A stretch of 64,000 nt of DNA from Chitinophaga parva (lineage in GTDB: Bacteria; Bacteroidota; Bacteroidia; Chitinophagales; Chitinophagaceae): the NCBI RefSeq assembly GCF_003071345.1, contig NZ_QCYK01000002.1, forward strand, positions 1,736,001 through 1,800,000. Reading direction: 5' to 3'. Under the pieces are notes generated by a model, which searched no databases, was not told the DNA's origin, and worked only from the letters and a program-made list of their open reading frames with translations. A program made the translations under genes and the position numbers. Below are positions 1-8,780 of this stretch, piece after piece (positions within the stretch are counted from its first letter, which is position 1; every line of letters starts with the position of its first letter).

Positions 1-1
1 C

Positions 2-544
2 ATGACCACTACAGACATCGAAGTACTGAAATATCCCATCGGGAAATTTGAAGCCCCTGCGGAGATCACCCCGCAGATCCTGGCAGGCTGGATCAACGAT
101 ATCCGCCACCTGCCCACTCTGCTGGAAATAGCCACCCAGGACCTGGATGAAGCCCAGTTGCTTACACCCTACCGCCCGGATGGCTGGACCGTGACCCAGG
201 TCGTGCATCATGTGGCAGACAGTCATATGAACGCCTACATCCGCTTTAAACTGGCGCTTACAGAAGATAATCCCACCATCAAACCCTACGAAGAACATTT
301 GTGGGCGGAACTGCCGGATACGCATAAAACCGCCATCAACGTAAGCAACACCCTGCTGCATGCCCTGCACAAACGCTGGACCGTACTGCTGGATAACCTT
401 ACACCGGAACAATGGGAACGTACCTTCCTGCACCCCGCCACACAAAGGACTGCTGCACTTAAGGCGGTGGCCGGCATGTACGCCTGGCATGGCCGTCATC
501 ACCTCATGCACATCATCCGCCTGAAAGAGCGGATGGGCTGGTAA
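2..544 (+). CDS. DinB/YfiT-family putative metal-dependent hydrolase or bacillithiol S-transferase
   Basis: The 180-residue protein has the four-helix DinB-superfamily pattern seen in Bacillus YfiT/BstA. The metal-ligand pattern is visible as His69/His70 in VVHHVADSH and an HxxxH at His163-His167 in WHGRHHLMH near the C-terminus. Members of this group act in the cytoplasm as thiol S-transferases, with bacillithiol as cofactor in Bacillus, or as metal-dependent hydrolases. A bacillithiol role is plausible because the window also carries bshB1 (17623-18357), but this is inference. The ATG at position 2 gives a full-length family member, although sequence further upstream is not visible. The NUDIX gene follows after 21 bases and is probably co-transcribed. 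Confidence 0.8.
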   Translation: MTTTDIEVLKYPIGKFEAPAEITPQILAGWINDIRHLPTLLEIATQDLDEAQLLTPYRPDGWTVTQVVHHVADSHMNAYIRFKLALTEDNPTIKPYEEHLWAELPDTHKTAINVSNTLLHALHKRWTVLLDNLTPEQWERTFLHPATQRTAALKAVAGMYAWHGRHHLMHIIRLKERMGW

Positions 545-565
545 CTACAATCTAACAACTGGACT

Positions 566-1123
566 ATGGACGCAATGGACTGGAAAACACTGGAATCAAC
601 TTACATCTTCCGCGACGAATGGCTGACAGCCCGCCGCGACAAATGCGAACGCCCCGATGGCAGGATCATTGAGCCCTACTACGTGCTGGAATACCGGGAC
701 TGGGTGAATGTAGTGGCCTTTACCAAAACCGGCAAAGTGCTGATGATACGGCAGTTTCGCCAGGCATATGGCGCTACCATCATAGAGCTGCCCGGCGGCA
801 CCATGGACCCTGAAGATGCATCGCCCACGGTGGCTGCAGAAAGGGAGCTGCTGGAAGAGACCGGGTATAAATTTGAACAGATCGAATACCTGGGCAATGT
901 ATCTGCCAATGCCAGTACCAGCAACAACCGCACGCATATGTTCCTGGCCACCGGCGGGGAAAAAGTAGCGGAGCAGGACCTGGATGACAATGAAGAGATA
1001 GAAGTGATGGAGCTCACCGTGGACGAGGTGAAGCAGCTCTTACGGGAGAATAAAGTGGTGCAGGCATTGCACGTCACCAACATGCTTTATGCGTTTGAGA
1101 GAACGGGAGATATTAAAATGTAG
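566..1123 (+). CDS. NUDIX hydrolase, ADP-ribose pyrophosphatase-like
   Basis: A 185-residue NUDIX protein. The Nudix box starts at GGTMDPE and ends with REL.EETGY (about residues 77-101); the spacing between the first Glu and the RE pair is two residues longer than the textbook GX5EX7REUXEEXGU. The N-terminal half has the RPDG and YYVLEYRDWVNVVAF pattern of ADP-ribose/GDP-mannose pyrophosphatases, which hydrolyse nucleoside diphosphates linked to another group, using Mg ions bound by the box glutamates. The substrate cannot be read from sequence. It lies 21 bases after the YfiT-like gene and ends at a bidirectional terminator facing folC. Confidence 0.88.
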   Translation: MDAMDWKTLESTYIFRDEWLTARRDKCERPDGRIIEPYYVLEYRDWVNVVAFTKTGKVLMIRQFRQAYGATIIELPGGTMDPEDASPTVAAERELLEETGYKFEQIEYLGNVSANASTSNNRTHMFLATGGEKVAEQDLDDNEEIEVMELTVDEVKQLLRENKVVQALHVTNMLYAFERTGDIKM

Positions 1124-1133
1124 ATAAAGAAAA

Positions 1134-1160
1134 AGCAGCGACATTACATCGCTGCTTTCA
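1134..1160. terminator. Bidirectional terminator between NUDIX gene and folC
   Basis: Seven-base stem AGCAGCG (1134-1140) / CGCTGCT (1150-1156) with a nine-base loop. A-rich sequence lies to the left and T-rich sequence to the right, so it can end transcripts from both convergent genes. Confidence 0.75.
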
Positions 1161-1171
1161 CCAAATTATTT

Positions 1172-2458
1172 TTATTGTACCTCGCCCACAATAAAGAAGC
1201 TGCCACATACCAGCACCATGTCTTCTTTATGCGCGGCCTGCTGCGCCGCATGATAAGCCAGTTGTACGTTGGGGAAGGTGTGCCCCTGCAGGCCATGGTG
1301 CAGCGCCATGCGGGCCAGTACATCCGCTTCCAGGGCCCGTTCTATGGCGGCCTGGCAGAAGTAGTAATGCGCTGTTTTGGGCAGCAGTTGCAGTACTTTT
1401 TCTATGTCCTTGTCTTTTACAAAGCCAATTACAATATGCAGCTGGTTGTACACCTGGTAGGCCAGCTGCTGTACAATTTCCGTGATGCCGGCTTCATTGT
1501 GGCCCACATCCAGCACTGTGAGGGGATGTTGCTGTATCACTTCCCAGCGGCCCCGCAGGCCGGTAAGATGGCTCACATGGGAGAGGGCTTTGTGCACCGC
1601 CGCTTCCGGCAGCTGCCAGCCTTTTTGCTGCATCAGCTTCACAGCCATCAGCACGCCCAGCACATTCTTACCCTGGTACTGGCCGCGCAGGTCCAGCGCT
1701 ATCTGCTGCCCGTGATCGGTGGGTGTATGTAAAATAGAAAGTTGTAAATGCTGGTGCTCCGTATGGCTGTCCTGCACCAGGAATTCCTGGTCGGCAAAGT
1801 GGAGGGGGCTATGGTGTGCGGCGGCTTTGTCGCGAAATACTTTTTCCACTTCGGCCTGCGTTTCACTCACCACTACCGGCACACCATCCTTGATAATGCC
1901 TGCTTTTTCACCGGCAATTTGTGGCAGCGTATCGCCCAGGATGTGCATGTGGTCATAACTGATATTGGTGATCAGTGACAGCTCCGGTGTGATCACGTTG
2001 GTACTGTCCAAACGCCCGCCCAGTCCCACTTCTATGATGGCAATGTCTACCTGCTGCTGCACAAAATATTCAAAGGCCATGGCTACCGTCACTTCAAAGA
2101 AAGAAGGCTGCAGGTCATCCAGTTCGTTTTGTATGCGGGCTACAAAATCCACCACGAACTGCTGCTCCGCCATCTGCCCGTTCACGCGGATGCGCTCCCG
2201 GAAATCTTTCAGGTGGGGAGAGGTGTAGAGGCCCGTTTTGTAACCTGCTTCCTGGAAAATGGCTGCCAGCATGTGGCTCGTAGAGCCCTTGCCGTTAGTG
2301 CCTGCAATATGGATGGATTTGAATTTCTTTTCCGGGTGCCCCAGTGCTGCGCAAAGCGCTTCAATGTTATGCAATCCTGTGCGCAGCGCCGCAGATCCCT
2401 GCTTGGTAAACACCGGCAGCTGGTTATAGAGAAAGTTCAATGTTTGCGCGTAGTCCAT
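1172..2458 (-). CDS. folC: Bifunctional dihydrofolate synthase / folylpolyglutamate synthase
   Basis: A Mur-ligase-family protein of 428 residues, the usual FolC length. The ATP-binding loop GTNGKGST is at residues 53-60, followed by the LYTSPHL and RERI signatures typical of FolC, and IIEVGLGGRLDSTN further on. It joins glutamate to dihydropteroate and adds further glutamates to folates in the cytoplasm, using ATP. It is convergent with the NUDIX gene. The DUF5723 gene lies upstream on the same strand after 64 bases. No anomaly seen. Confidence 0.95.
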   Translation of the reverse strand: MDYAQTLNFLYNQLPVFTKQGSAALRTGLHNIEALCAALGHPEKKFKSIHIAGTNGKGSTSHMLAAIFQEAGYKTGLYTSPHLKDFRERIRVNGQMAEQQFVVDFVARIQNELDDLQPSFFEVTVAMAFEYFVQQQVDIAIIEVGLGGRLDSTNVITPELSLITNISYDHMHILGDTLPQIAGEKAGIIKDGVPVVVSETQAEVEKVFRDKAAAHHSPLHFADQEFLVQDSHTEHQHLQLSILHTPTDHGQQIALDLRGQYQGKNVLGVLMAVKLMQQKGWQLPEAAVHKALSHVSHLTGLRGRWEVIQQHPLTVLDVGHNEAGITEIVQQLAYQVYNQLHIVIGFVKDKDIEKVLQLLPKTAHYYFCQAAIERALEADVLARMALHHGLQGHTFPNVQLAYHAAQQAAHKEDMVLVCGSFFIVGEVQ

Positions 2459-2522
2459 GATGTTGGAAATAGACTACGAAAATAGTGCTTCTTGGCAAAT
2501 TGTTGGGGGGTCAGACCGTAAT

Positions 2523-3983
2523 TTATAACGCACATTTCACCTGGCGCAAAGCCCGCTTTTCTGCGCTGGTCTTGCCTTCTTTGCCGGCCTTCATCGGCCA
2601 CAGGCGCACCGCCAGGAATACGTCTGCCCGCTTGATCTTGCTGCTTACCAGGTCGGAAAGGATGCTGCTGCTGCCCAGCAGCACGGGGCCCAGGCGTACA
2701 CCCACGCCCACATCCACACCGGCGTAACGGTTTACGCTTGTTGGTAAAAAGGCGCTCCACCATCCATGCTCATAACGTGGGGTCAGCTGGAGCATGGTGA
2801 TCATGTTGTTGCGGAAGTTATTCTTTGCATTGGTATTAAGCCCAAATACTGCATTGGCACTGGCTGCCCAGCCACCACCAAACTGGTAGTCTGCCGTAAG
2901 GTGCAGGGCCGTGGGCAGCTGCATGTAATAGGAAACCTGCCGGGGGCCGTCGGGCGTAAAGTATTGTTTAATGCGGCTATACCATTTGGAATAGCTTTCT
3001 CCCTTGCGCTTGTCCAGCGTATGCGGGTCAATGTCTGCTTTCCGCAGGTCAAGGCTGGTACTGTAGGGAGAGTTGCTGTAATTGATACCGCCAATGTCTG
3101 TAACGGAAACGCCTAAACGCAATACATAGGCATCTGCATCGTCATTAAAATAACCATTGGAGCCGTAGTTTGCGCCATCGCCACCTTCGGGATCAGGCCT
3201 CCATTCCCAGGTGAAGCCAATGTCTGCGCCCACACCGGGGTAGCGGGTCAGGTTGTAATAGCTTTGGCCCGCGCGGTTGGCACTGTCCATATTCTCTGAA
3301 TAGCCGTAAATAGCATGACCGCTGTTGATGCTCATGCTGGTAGACGAGTTCACCGTAAAGGAAGTATTGGATATAGCCGTGTAGCCGGATACGATGCCGC
3401 TCAGGTATTTCACGGTAATACCGCCTTTAAGCCGCGAGAGCTGGTTTTCTTTCAGCACGCGGGCATACGTAAATCCAAATTCGTTCCAGCTGTTAAAGGT
3501 GCCCGCAGCATTGTCGATGTACAGTGTATTGCCGATGTATTGCGGGTTGGGGAATCTGATCGTGGTGAAATTGAGCACCCGCGGGCTTACAGGGCCGGCA
3601 TTGGCCATACCGCGCACGCGCCAGGTAAAGGCAACAGACTGGGTTTCATCAATAGAATACAGCACGGAGGGCATCAGGATGTCTGCCTGGGCCCAGCCAA
3701 ACTGGTAACGTTTGGAACTGGTATCCTGGAAGTAATCAACGCCTCTCTTAAGGGTATCTGCGCGCAACGCGCTTTTGGCAAAACTGATGTAAGTATTACC
3801 GGCTACTGCATGGGCACCTGCAATGTTCACGTCCCATTTAAAGTGGGTGCTGGCCGCCGTGGCCGGGTTGGTATAGATGCCGTAAATGCCGGCATCCGGG
3901 CTGGTGTTGTACCCGCCGAAAGTCTGCGCCACAGCAAGTCCTGGCAGAAATGTCAGCAATAATACAGTAACTAAATGGCGCAT
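2523..3983 (-). CDS. DUF5723-type outer-membrane protein
   Basis: An open frame extends to 4067, but the Met at 3983 is the likely start because it begins a good signal peptide (MRHLVTVLLLTFLPGLAVAQ). The mature protein of about 466 residues is rich in Tyr, Gly, Asn and Ser with alternating amphipathic strands. It opens with GGYNTSPDAGIYGIYTNPA, like the PorV/PorQ-type and DUF5723 beta-barrels of Bacteroidota, whose NPA motif is shared. It is predicted to sit in the outer membrane; its substrate is unknown. A short Lys/Arg-rich tail follows the last strand. No secretion-system gene is next to it. Family assignment is from pattern recognition only. Confidence 0.7.
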   Translation of the reverse strand: MRHLVTVLLLTFLPGLAVAQTFGGYNTSPDAGIYGIYTNPATAASTHFKWDVNIAGAHAVAGNTYISFAKSALRADTLKRGVDYFQDTSSKRYQFGWAQADILMPSVLYSIDETQSVAFTWRVRGMANAGPVSPRVLNFTTIRFPNPQYIGNTLYIDNAAGTFNSWNEFGFTYARVLKENQLSRLKGGITVKYLSGIVSGYTAISNTSFTVNSSTSMSINSGHAIYGYSENMDSANRAGQSYYNLTRYPGVGADIGFTWEWRPDPEGGDGANYGSNGYFNDDADAYVLRLGVSVTDIGGINYSNSPYSTSLDLRKADIDPHTLDKRKGESYSKWYSRIKQYFTPDGPRQVSYYMQLPTALHLTADYQFGGGWAASANAVFGLNTNAKNNFRNNMITMLQLTPRYEHGWWSAFLPTSVNRYAGVDVGVGVRLGPVLLGSSSILSDLVSSKIKRADVFLAVRLWPMKAGKEGKTSAEKRALRQVKCAL

Positions 3984-4186
3984 GGTTTTTCGTACAGTGA
4001 GTGCGTAAATATGGTCGAGCTGGTGCATAATTGCATACTTCATGCCAAATGCCATGCTCCTCCCCATAACGCGTTTCCGGGAATTTAATTGCAGGCAGTG
4101 CTTTATTGTGCGCCGGGCATGCAGGTAAGGGGAAAAATATATCGGGATTAAGATAGGGTTTTGCGGGGATTTTTTTATGACACAAA

Positions 4187-4200
4187 CCGGTGATCACCGG
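4187..4200. promoter_or_regulatory. Perfect 14-base palindrome, possible operator
   Basis: CCGGTGATCACCGG is identical on both strands. It is about 200 bases upstream of the DUF5723 start (minus strand) and about 30 bases beyond the ccmF terminator. A dimeric regulator site is possible; there is no direct evidence of binding. Confidence 0.35.
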
Positions 4201-4224
4201 CTACCCGGGATCAGCCTTGCCCTG

Positions 4225-4277
4225 AAAAACAATTTCCAGCTATTCCCGGGTCTTACCCCGCCGAATGCTGGAAATTG
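4225..4277 (-). terminator. Likely terminator of the ccmE-ccmF operon
   Basis: Eleven-base inverted repeat CAATTTCCAGC (4230-4240) / GCTGGAAATTG (4267-4277) with a 26-base loop. Read on the minus strand the second arm is followed by TTTTT (complement of 4225-4229), which fits intrinsic termination after ccmF. The loop is longer than usual. Confidence 0.55.
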
Positions 4278-4333
4278 AAAGATCAGTTATCATCACCGCC
4301 CTGTTTGTGGCTGCAATGGTTTGTCGATAAATT

Positions 4334-6886
4334 TTATGCGCTTACCTCTTTCGCTTTTCGCTGGGTCATCGCTTTTTCGGTACGGCGGTTTTGTTTTACC
4401 CGTTGTATAATACTCAGGAAGAAGCCCAGGATCATCACCAGCACACCTATCCACAGCACGTTAATGTAGGGGAACACCATGGCTTTCAGCACAATGTAAT
4501 TCTTCTGCGCACCACCGGCATCTTTTACCTGGAGCTGGATGCGCGCCTGGTTATCTGACGTAGGCGTGAGCTTGTCAAACCGCACGTACAGTGACATGGC
4601 GCTCACGGTATCTTCCACGCTGTACTGGTAGGCACTGTCGCGGATGAGGTACACCGGCTCCAGGTGGTACAGTTCATCGTTGGTGAGACTATGCACTTCC
4701 AGCTTGGCGCTCACGGCGATATCGTTGCCCTGGGGTTTGTAGTTCTTTGTTTCCGGGCGGGGCTGGATATTCTTCAGCACCATGTAGCCCTGGGAGAAGA
4801 AGATAGAATCACCCGGCTTCACGTCGTGGGGCACATACTGGGCGGTGTCCTTGTACGCGTCCGGATCGGGAAGGGAGGTGAGGTAAGTGAAGATATCCTT
4901 GGTCAGGTAATGCTTGCTGGACGGGTTGGCCACCAGGCTGGCCTGGGCCATTTTACGGTTTACAAATGCATCCGGGTAGAGGGTGAACTGTTCGGTGATT
5001 TTGCCATCCTTGTCCACCTTCACGTACCGCACACGGTAATAGGTTTTGAAATCGCCCGGCACCACGCTGTCGCCCACGTAAGTCACGTGGTAGTCACCCA
5101 TTTGCATGGGCATATTCAGCGGCAGCATCAGGTTCTCGCGGCTGTTTTCCTTGGAGTCCTTGCCAAAGTAACCATCCAGGATATTCATCTGGTCCAGGGA
5201 GATCACCTGCTTTTTGGAAGATGAGATCAGTACGCCCAGCAGCACCAGCCCAAAACCAATGTGGGCAATGGAAGCGCCGGCTGCCTTGAAGTTGCCTTTC
5301 AGCACGCCCACGATGTAGTGGACGTTGGCCACCACGGCGTATACGCTGGCGTACAGCATGATATAGATAGCCACCAGGAAACCGGTGCCGTAATGATCAT
5401 AATCGATCTTGCCAAACACACCGATCAGCAGGGTAGCCAGGGCGGCAAGGGCCGTAGGCAGCCAGATGTTGCGCCAGGTATAACCCTTGGGTGTTTCCTT
5501 GTATTTCAGGTACTGGATCACGGCGGTGAGCACGCCCAGCACAATGGCTATCCAGATCTGGATCTTATTGTAGTGGAATACCGGCTCCAGTGGCGGAGCA
5601 AGGTCCTTCATGTTAAACAGCTTCATAAGGCCCAGGCCATTCAGCACCTTGTTCCACACCGGGATAGACGTGGTGAAAGTGATCTGGATAGCGGCCATGA
5701 GCAGTACCAGGGAGCCTACGAACATCCAGAACTCGCGGCTGTAGGTGCTTTCCTCTTTATGTACGGAAGGAATGCGCTTGCGGTGGTAGATCATGAGGCC
5801 AAAAGCCGGGATAAGGAAGGCCAGCATGAAATACAGCAGCTGCTGGGTCATGCCCAGGTCTGTGAAGGCGTGTACGGAAGTATCGCCCAGGATGCCGCTG
5901 CGGGTAAGGAAAGTAGAGTATAAAATGAGTACAAAGGTGATGAAGAAAAAGAAGAACGTGATCTTCAGCGACTGGCCGGTACTCTTATACGCCAGCAGGG
6001 TATGAATGCCCGCTACCAGGGTAAGCCAGGGTACCAGGGAGGCATTTTCCACGGGGTCCCATGCCCAGTACCCTCCAAAAGTGAGGGACTCATAAGCCCA
6101 GGCGGCGCCCATCATGATACCGGTACCCAGGATCATGGCGGAAAAGAGGGCCCAGGGCAATGCAGGCTTCACCCACTCGCTGAAGCGACGGGTCCACAGG
6201 CCGGCAAAGGCAAAGGCAAAAGGCACAATGGTAGAGGCGAAGCCGAGGAAAAGCACGGGGGGGTGGATGACCATCCAGTAGTTTTGCAGCAGCGGGTTGA
6301 GGCCATTCCCATCCGGCACATAATCCGCCAGGTAATTAGCCGTTTGGAACACCGGTGCGGCGTTGTAAGGTTCGGTTTGGCGCAGCAGTTCAAACGGGTT
6401 GGCGCCCACGCGGTAGCCAAAGAAATAAATGCCGATCAGCATGGTGGCCAGGCAGAACTGCGCAAAGCTCATCACCGTGAGCACCGGGTTTTCCCAGCTC
6501 TTGGCTTTACGGATAAGGATGAGGCCCAGTACGCTTTGCCAAACGCTCCACAGCAGGAAACTGCCTTCCTGGTCGCTCCAGAAGCTGGAGAAAAGGTAGG
6601 CCTGCAACATGTTGCGGGAGGAGTTGCGGTAAGCATACTTGTATTCAAAATAATGTTGCTGCAGGATATAATACAGGGAGCCAAACACCACGAATACAGA
6701 GAGTGCCTGGATCACGAAGGTGATGCGGCCCATGCGGTTCCAGGACGCCCTGGTGGCTTCGTCTGCGGCGCGGGTGGCGTTGAAGTAGGAGACCAGCGCT
6801 ACCAGGGAGGCCACGAGCGACAACACGGCAAAGAAGTGGCCGAACTGGCCGGGAAAAAGATGTTCGCCTATAAATTTAGTTTCCAA
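4334..6886 (-). CDS. ccmF: Cytochrome c biogenesis protein CcmF/CcsA family (heme lyase subunit)
   Basis: An 850-residue polytopic membrane protein. The heme-handling tryptophan-rich motif FGGYWAWDPVENASL lies at about residues 270-284, with a conserved histidine in VIHPPVLFLG (His208) and many flanking membrane helices. This is the cytochrome c assembly domain. A long soluble stretch (about 570-800) lies before the last helix near the C-terminus. CcmF receives heme from holo-CcmE and attaches it to CXXCH of apocytochrome c on the periplasmic side. It is 95 bases downstream of ccmE on the same strand. ccmA, ccmB, ccmC and ccmH are not in the window. The C-terminus ends in a basic tail. Confidence 0.92.
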   Translation of the reverse strand: METKFIGEHLFPGQFGHFFAVLSLVASLVALVSYFNATRAADEATRASWNRMGRITFVIQALSVFVVFGSLYYILQQHYFEYKYAYRNSSRNMLQAYLFSSFWSDQEGSFLLWSVWQSVLGLILIRKAKSWENPVLTVMSFAQFCLATMLIGIYFFGYRVGANPFELLRQTEPYNAAPVFQTANYLADYVPDGNGLNPLLQNYWMVIHPPVLFLGFASTIVPFAFAFAGLWTRRFSEWVKPALPWALFSAMILGTGIMMGAAWAYESLTFGGYWAWDPVENASLVPWLTLVAGIHTLLAYKSTGQSLKITFFFFFITFVLILYSTFLTRSGILGDTSVHAFTDLGMTQQLLYFMLAFLIPAFGLMIYHRKRIPSVHKEESTYSREFWMFVGSLVLLMAAIQITFTTSIPVWNKVLNGLGLMKLFNMKDLAPPLEPVFHYNKIQIWIAIVLGVLTAVIQYLKYKETPKGYTWRNIWLPTALAALATLLIGVFGKIDYDHYGTGFLVAIYIMLYASVYAVVANVHYIVGVLKGNFKAAGASIAHIGFGLVLLGVLISSSKKQVISLDQMNILDGYFGKDSKENSRENLMLPLNMPMQMGDYHVTYVGDSVVPGDFKTYYRVRYVKVDKDGKITEQFTLYPDAFVNRKMAQASLVANPSSKHYLTKDIFTYLTSLPDPDAYKDTAQYVPHDVKPGDSIFFSQGYMVLKNIQPRPETKNYKPQGNDIAVSAKLEVHSLTNDELYHLEPVYLIRDSAYQYSVEDTVSAMSLYVRFDKLTPTSDNQARIQLQVKDAGGAQKNYIVLKAMVFPYINVLWIGVLVMILGFFLSIIQRVKQNRRTEKAMTQRKAKEVSA

Positions 6887-6981
6887 GTCTTGTCGGTATT
6901 AATGGAAGCAATGACGCCCGCCATCACGCGGGCGTTACCATAGAAAAGTCGTTGTTGTAAGTATTTGCTGCAGGCAGAGGG

Positions 6982-7383
6982 TTACATCACATTTTTGCCC
7001 ACCACTACCTGGTCTTTTTTGTACTTGGACGGGCATTTCATCTGGATCTCGCGGCAATGGAAATCGCCATCGGCCTTCATATTGCCCAGCAGCACCACGG
7101 ATTCTGCTTTTTCAAAGTCAGTAGGCTTGGTACCGGAAAAGATCACCTTGTGCACTTCGCCGGCCTTGTCCTTGGCGTAGAACGTAAAACGGTTGGCATC
7201 TTTCAGCGCATTATATTCCATCGCTCTGGAGGTATCCAGCACGCTGATCACGCGGAAATCCTTGCCTTCACTGGCTTTAGCGGTGGCAAATGTTTCGTAG
7301 GTACTGAAATCGCCCACCATGGTTACAATTACTGCGATACATACTGCTACCAGGACCAGCAGAATTATATTTGTTTTTTTCAT
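6982..7383 (-). CDS. ccmE: Cytochrome c maturation heme chaperone CcmE, cysteine (CxxxY) type
   Basis: A 133-residue protein with one N-terminal membrane helix (about 5-24) and a periplasmic OB-fold domain. It ends with the heme-attachment motif CPSKY at residues 117-121. Classical CcmE has HxxxY, in which His binds heme covalently. Here Cys is in that place, as in the System I* CcmE proteins of Desulfovibrio and archaea. The protein carries heme to CcmF. It is first in the ccmE-ccmF operon, and a -7 box TAATTTTG lies at 7407-7414. Short family members with weak overall similarity are common, but the position next to ccmF and the motif make the assignment firm. Confidence 0.9.
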   Translation of the reverse strand: MKKTNIILLVLVAVCIAVIVTMVGDFSTYETFATAKASEGKDFRVISVLDTSRAMEYNALKDANRFTFYAKDKAGEVHKVIFSGTKPTDFEKAESVVLLGNMKADGDFHCREIQMKCPSKYKKDQVVVGKNVM

Positions 7384-7406
7384 CCTTTATTAGACTTGTG
7401 CAGCCG

Positions 7407-7414
7407 CAAAATTA
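7407..7414 (-). promoter_or_regulatory. Bacteroidota -7 box for ccmE
   Basis: On the minus strand the sequence is TAATTTTG, a full match to TAnnTTTG, 24 bases upstream of the ccmE start. I see no clear TTTG -33 element at the expected spacing. Confidence 0.5.
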
Positions 7415-7690
7415 CGGCAAAATGCCGTTGAGGGGTATATTTTTTATTTATACGGTATCCCCCGTATGGATAGGCGCAATAAAGGGCAGGCGGGCCGGGA
7501 GACCCGCGTCACTGCTGCGTTTGGTGCCAACCGGCATGCGGGCTTGCCCACGGGCCCGGCATGACAAAAGTCAGTTTACGTTGTTTTGGCATTTTCTTAA
7601 CATATAATAATATTGATTTATGTAAATGCTACACTTTGTGCAGGGTAGCTTTACATGGTCCATAAGGGCTGTGGGAAACAGGAAATAGGT

Positions 7691-7698
7691 TATCTTTG
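7691..7698 (+). promoter_or_regulatory. Bacteroidota -7 box for the agmatinase-family gene
   Basis: TATCTTTG matches TAnnTTTG and lies 20 bases before the ATG at 7718. It places transcription start downstream of the earlier in-frame ATG at 7655, which supports 7718 as the true start. The -33 element is not clear. Confidence 0.55.
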
Positions 7699-7717
7699 CC
7701 TCCCGAAATTGAAAACG

Positions 7718-8761
7718 ATGGCTGATTTATCGCAATTTGACCCCAACTCGGTAGGGTTGTTGTCCAACAACATTTTTGGTTTGCCCTTTACCGAAGAAGA
7801 GGCAAAACTGGTACTGCTTCCCGTTCCCTGGGAAGTAACGGTTTCCTACAACCAGGGCACCTCCCGCGGCCCGGAGCACATTTTCAAGGCGTCACTGCAG
7901 GTGGACCTGTACGACCCGGACGTGCTGGACGGGTGGAAACAGGGCTTCTTCATGCGCCAGCCGGACAAGGCCCTGCTGCTGCGCAGCGATTACCTGCGCA
8001 AGGAAGCGGAACTGTACCTGAAGTACCTCATCGAAGGGGGCGACATTTCAGAAAATCCTTTCCTGAAAAAGACCCTGGTGGATGTGAATGAAGGCAACCG
8101 CCATATGATAGACTGGGTGTACCAGCAAACCAAGGAATTGCTGCACAAGGGCAAGCTGGTAGGCCTCATCGGGGGTGATCACAGCACTCCCCTCGGCTAT
8201 TTCAAAGCCATTGCCGAAAAGAAAGGTGAATTCGGCATTCTCCAGATAGATGCACACTGCGACCTGCGTAATGGTTACGAAGGCTTCCAGTACTCCCACG
8301 CGGCTATCATGTATAACGCACTGAACGAGATCCCCCAGATCACTAAACTGGTACAGGTGGGCATCCGCGATTATTGCGATGAAGAAGTGGATTGCATCAA
8401 CAGCAGCAACGGCCGCATCAGCACCTTCTTTGATAAGAACATCAAGGAGCGTGAATATGAAGGCGAGACCTGGAAATCCATCTGCGACAGCATCGTGGAA
8501 ACCCTGCCACAGCAGGTTTTCATCAGCTTTGATATTGATGGCCTGGATCCGAAACTCTGCCCCAACACCGGCACCCCGGTGCCCGGCGGTTTTGAGTGTG
8601 AACAGGTTTACTATCTTTTCAAACGCGTACTGGCCAGCGGCCGCACCCTCATCGGTTTCGACCTCAATGAAGTAGGCGCCAGCCACGATGAATGGGATGC
8701 CAACGTGGGCGCCCGCGTGTTGTTTAAATTATGCAACCTGCTGGTGAGCCAGCATATCTAA
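7718..8761 (+). CDS. Agmatinase/arginase-family ureohydrolase
   Basis: A 347-residue ureohydrolase-fold enzyme. The binuclear Mn ligands are all visible: His155 in GGDHS, Asp178-His180-Asp182 in IDAHCDLR, and Asp272-Asp274 in SFDIDGLDP. Such enzymes hydrolyse a guanidino group to urea; agmatine is the commonest substrate among Bacteroidota homologues, but arginine, formimidoylglutamate or guanidinobutyrate cannot be excluded. An in-frame ATG at 7655 is rejected because the -7 box at 7691 lies inside that extension. A membrane-protein gene follows after 19 bases and a radical SAM gene after it, all on the same strand. No polyamine gene is nearby. Confidence 0.88.
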   Translation: MADLSQFDPNSVGLLSNNIFGLPFTEEEAKLVLLPVPWEVTVSYNQGTSRGPEHIFKASLQVDLYDPDVLDGWKQGFFMRQPDKALLLRSDYLRKEAELYLKYLIEGGDISENPFLKKTLVDVNEGNRHMIDWVYQQTKELLHKGKLVGLIGGDHSTPLGYFKAIAEKKGEFGILQIDAHCDLRNGYEGFQYSHAAIMYNALNEIPQITKLVQVGIRDYCDEEVDCINSSNGRISTFFDKNIKEREYEGETWKSICDSIVETLPQQVFISFDIDGLDPKLCPNTGTPVPGGFECEQVYYLFKRVLASGRTLIGFDLNEVGASHDEWDANVGARVLFKLCNLLVSQHI

Positions 8762-8780
8762 CAAAACCCAACAGGCAAAC

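Larger units (their letters stand above)
3984..4333. other. Intergenic region between ccmF and the DUF5723 gene
   Basis: This 350-base stretch holds the ccmF terminator hairpin (4225-4277) and a perfect 14-base palindrome CCGGTGATCACCGG (4187-4200) upstream of the DUF5723 gene. I see no open frame that looks like a gene. Confidence 0.6.
7384..7717. other. Divergent promoter region, ccmE / agmatinase-family gene
   Basis: This stretch carries -7 boxes for both genes (7407-7414 minus, 7691-7698 plus). It also has an inverted repeat ATACGG (7450-7455) / CCGTAT (7462-7467) and a weak hairpin GCGGG/CCCGC (7490-7507). No convincing gene is present. Confidence 0.6.

Noticed and set aside
6002..6943. 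Plus-strand frame of 313 residues opposite ccmF
   Set aside because: Composition (Gly, His, Gln) and lack of motifs mark it as a shadow of ccmF.
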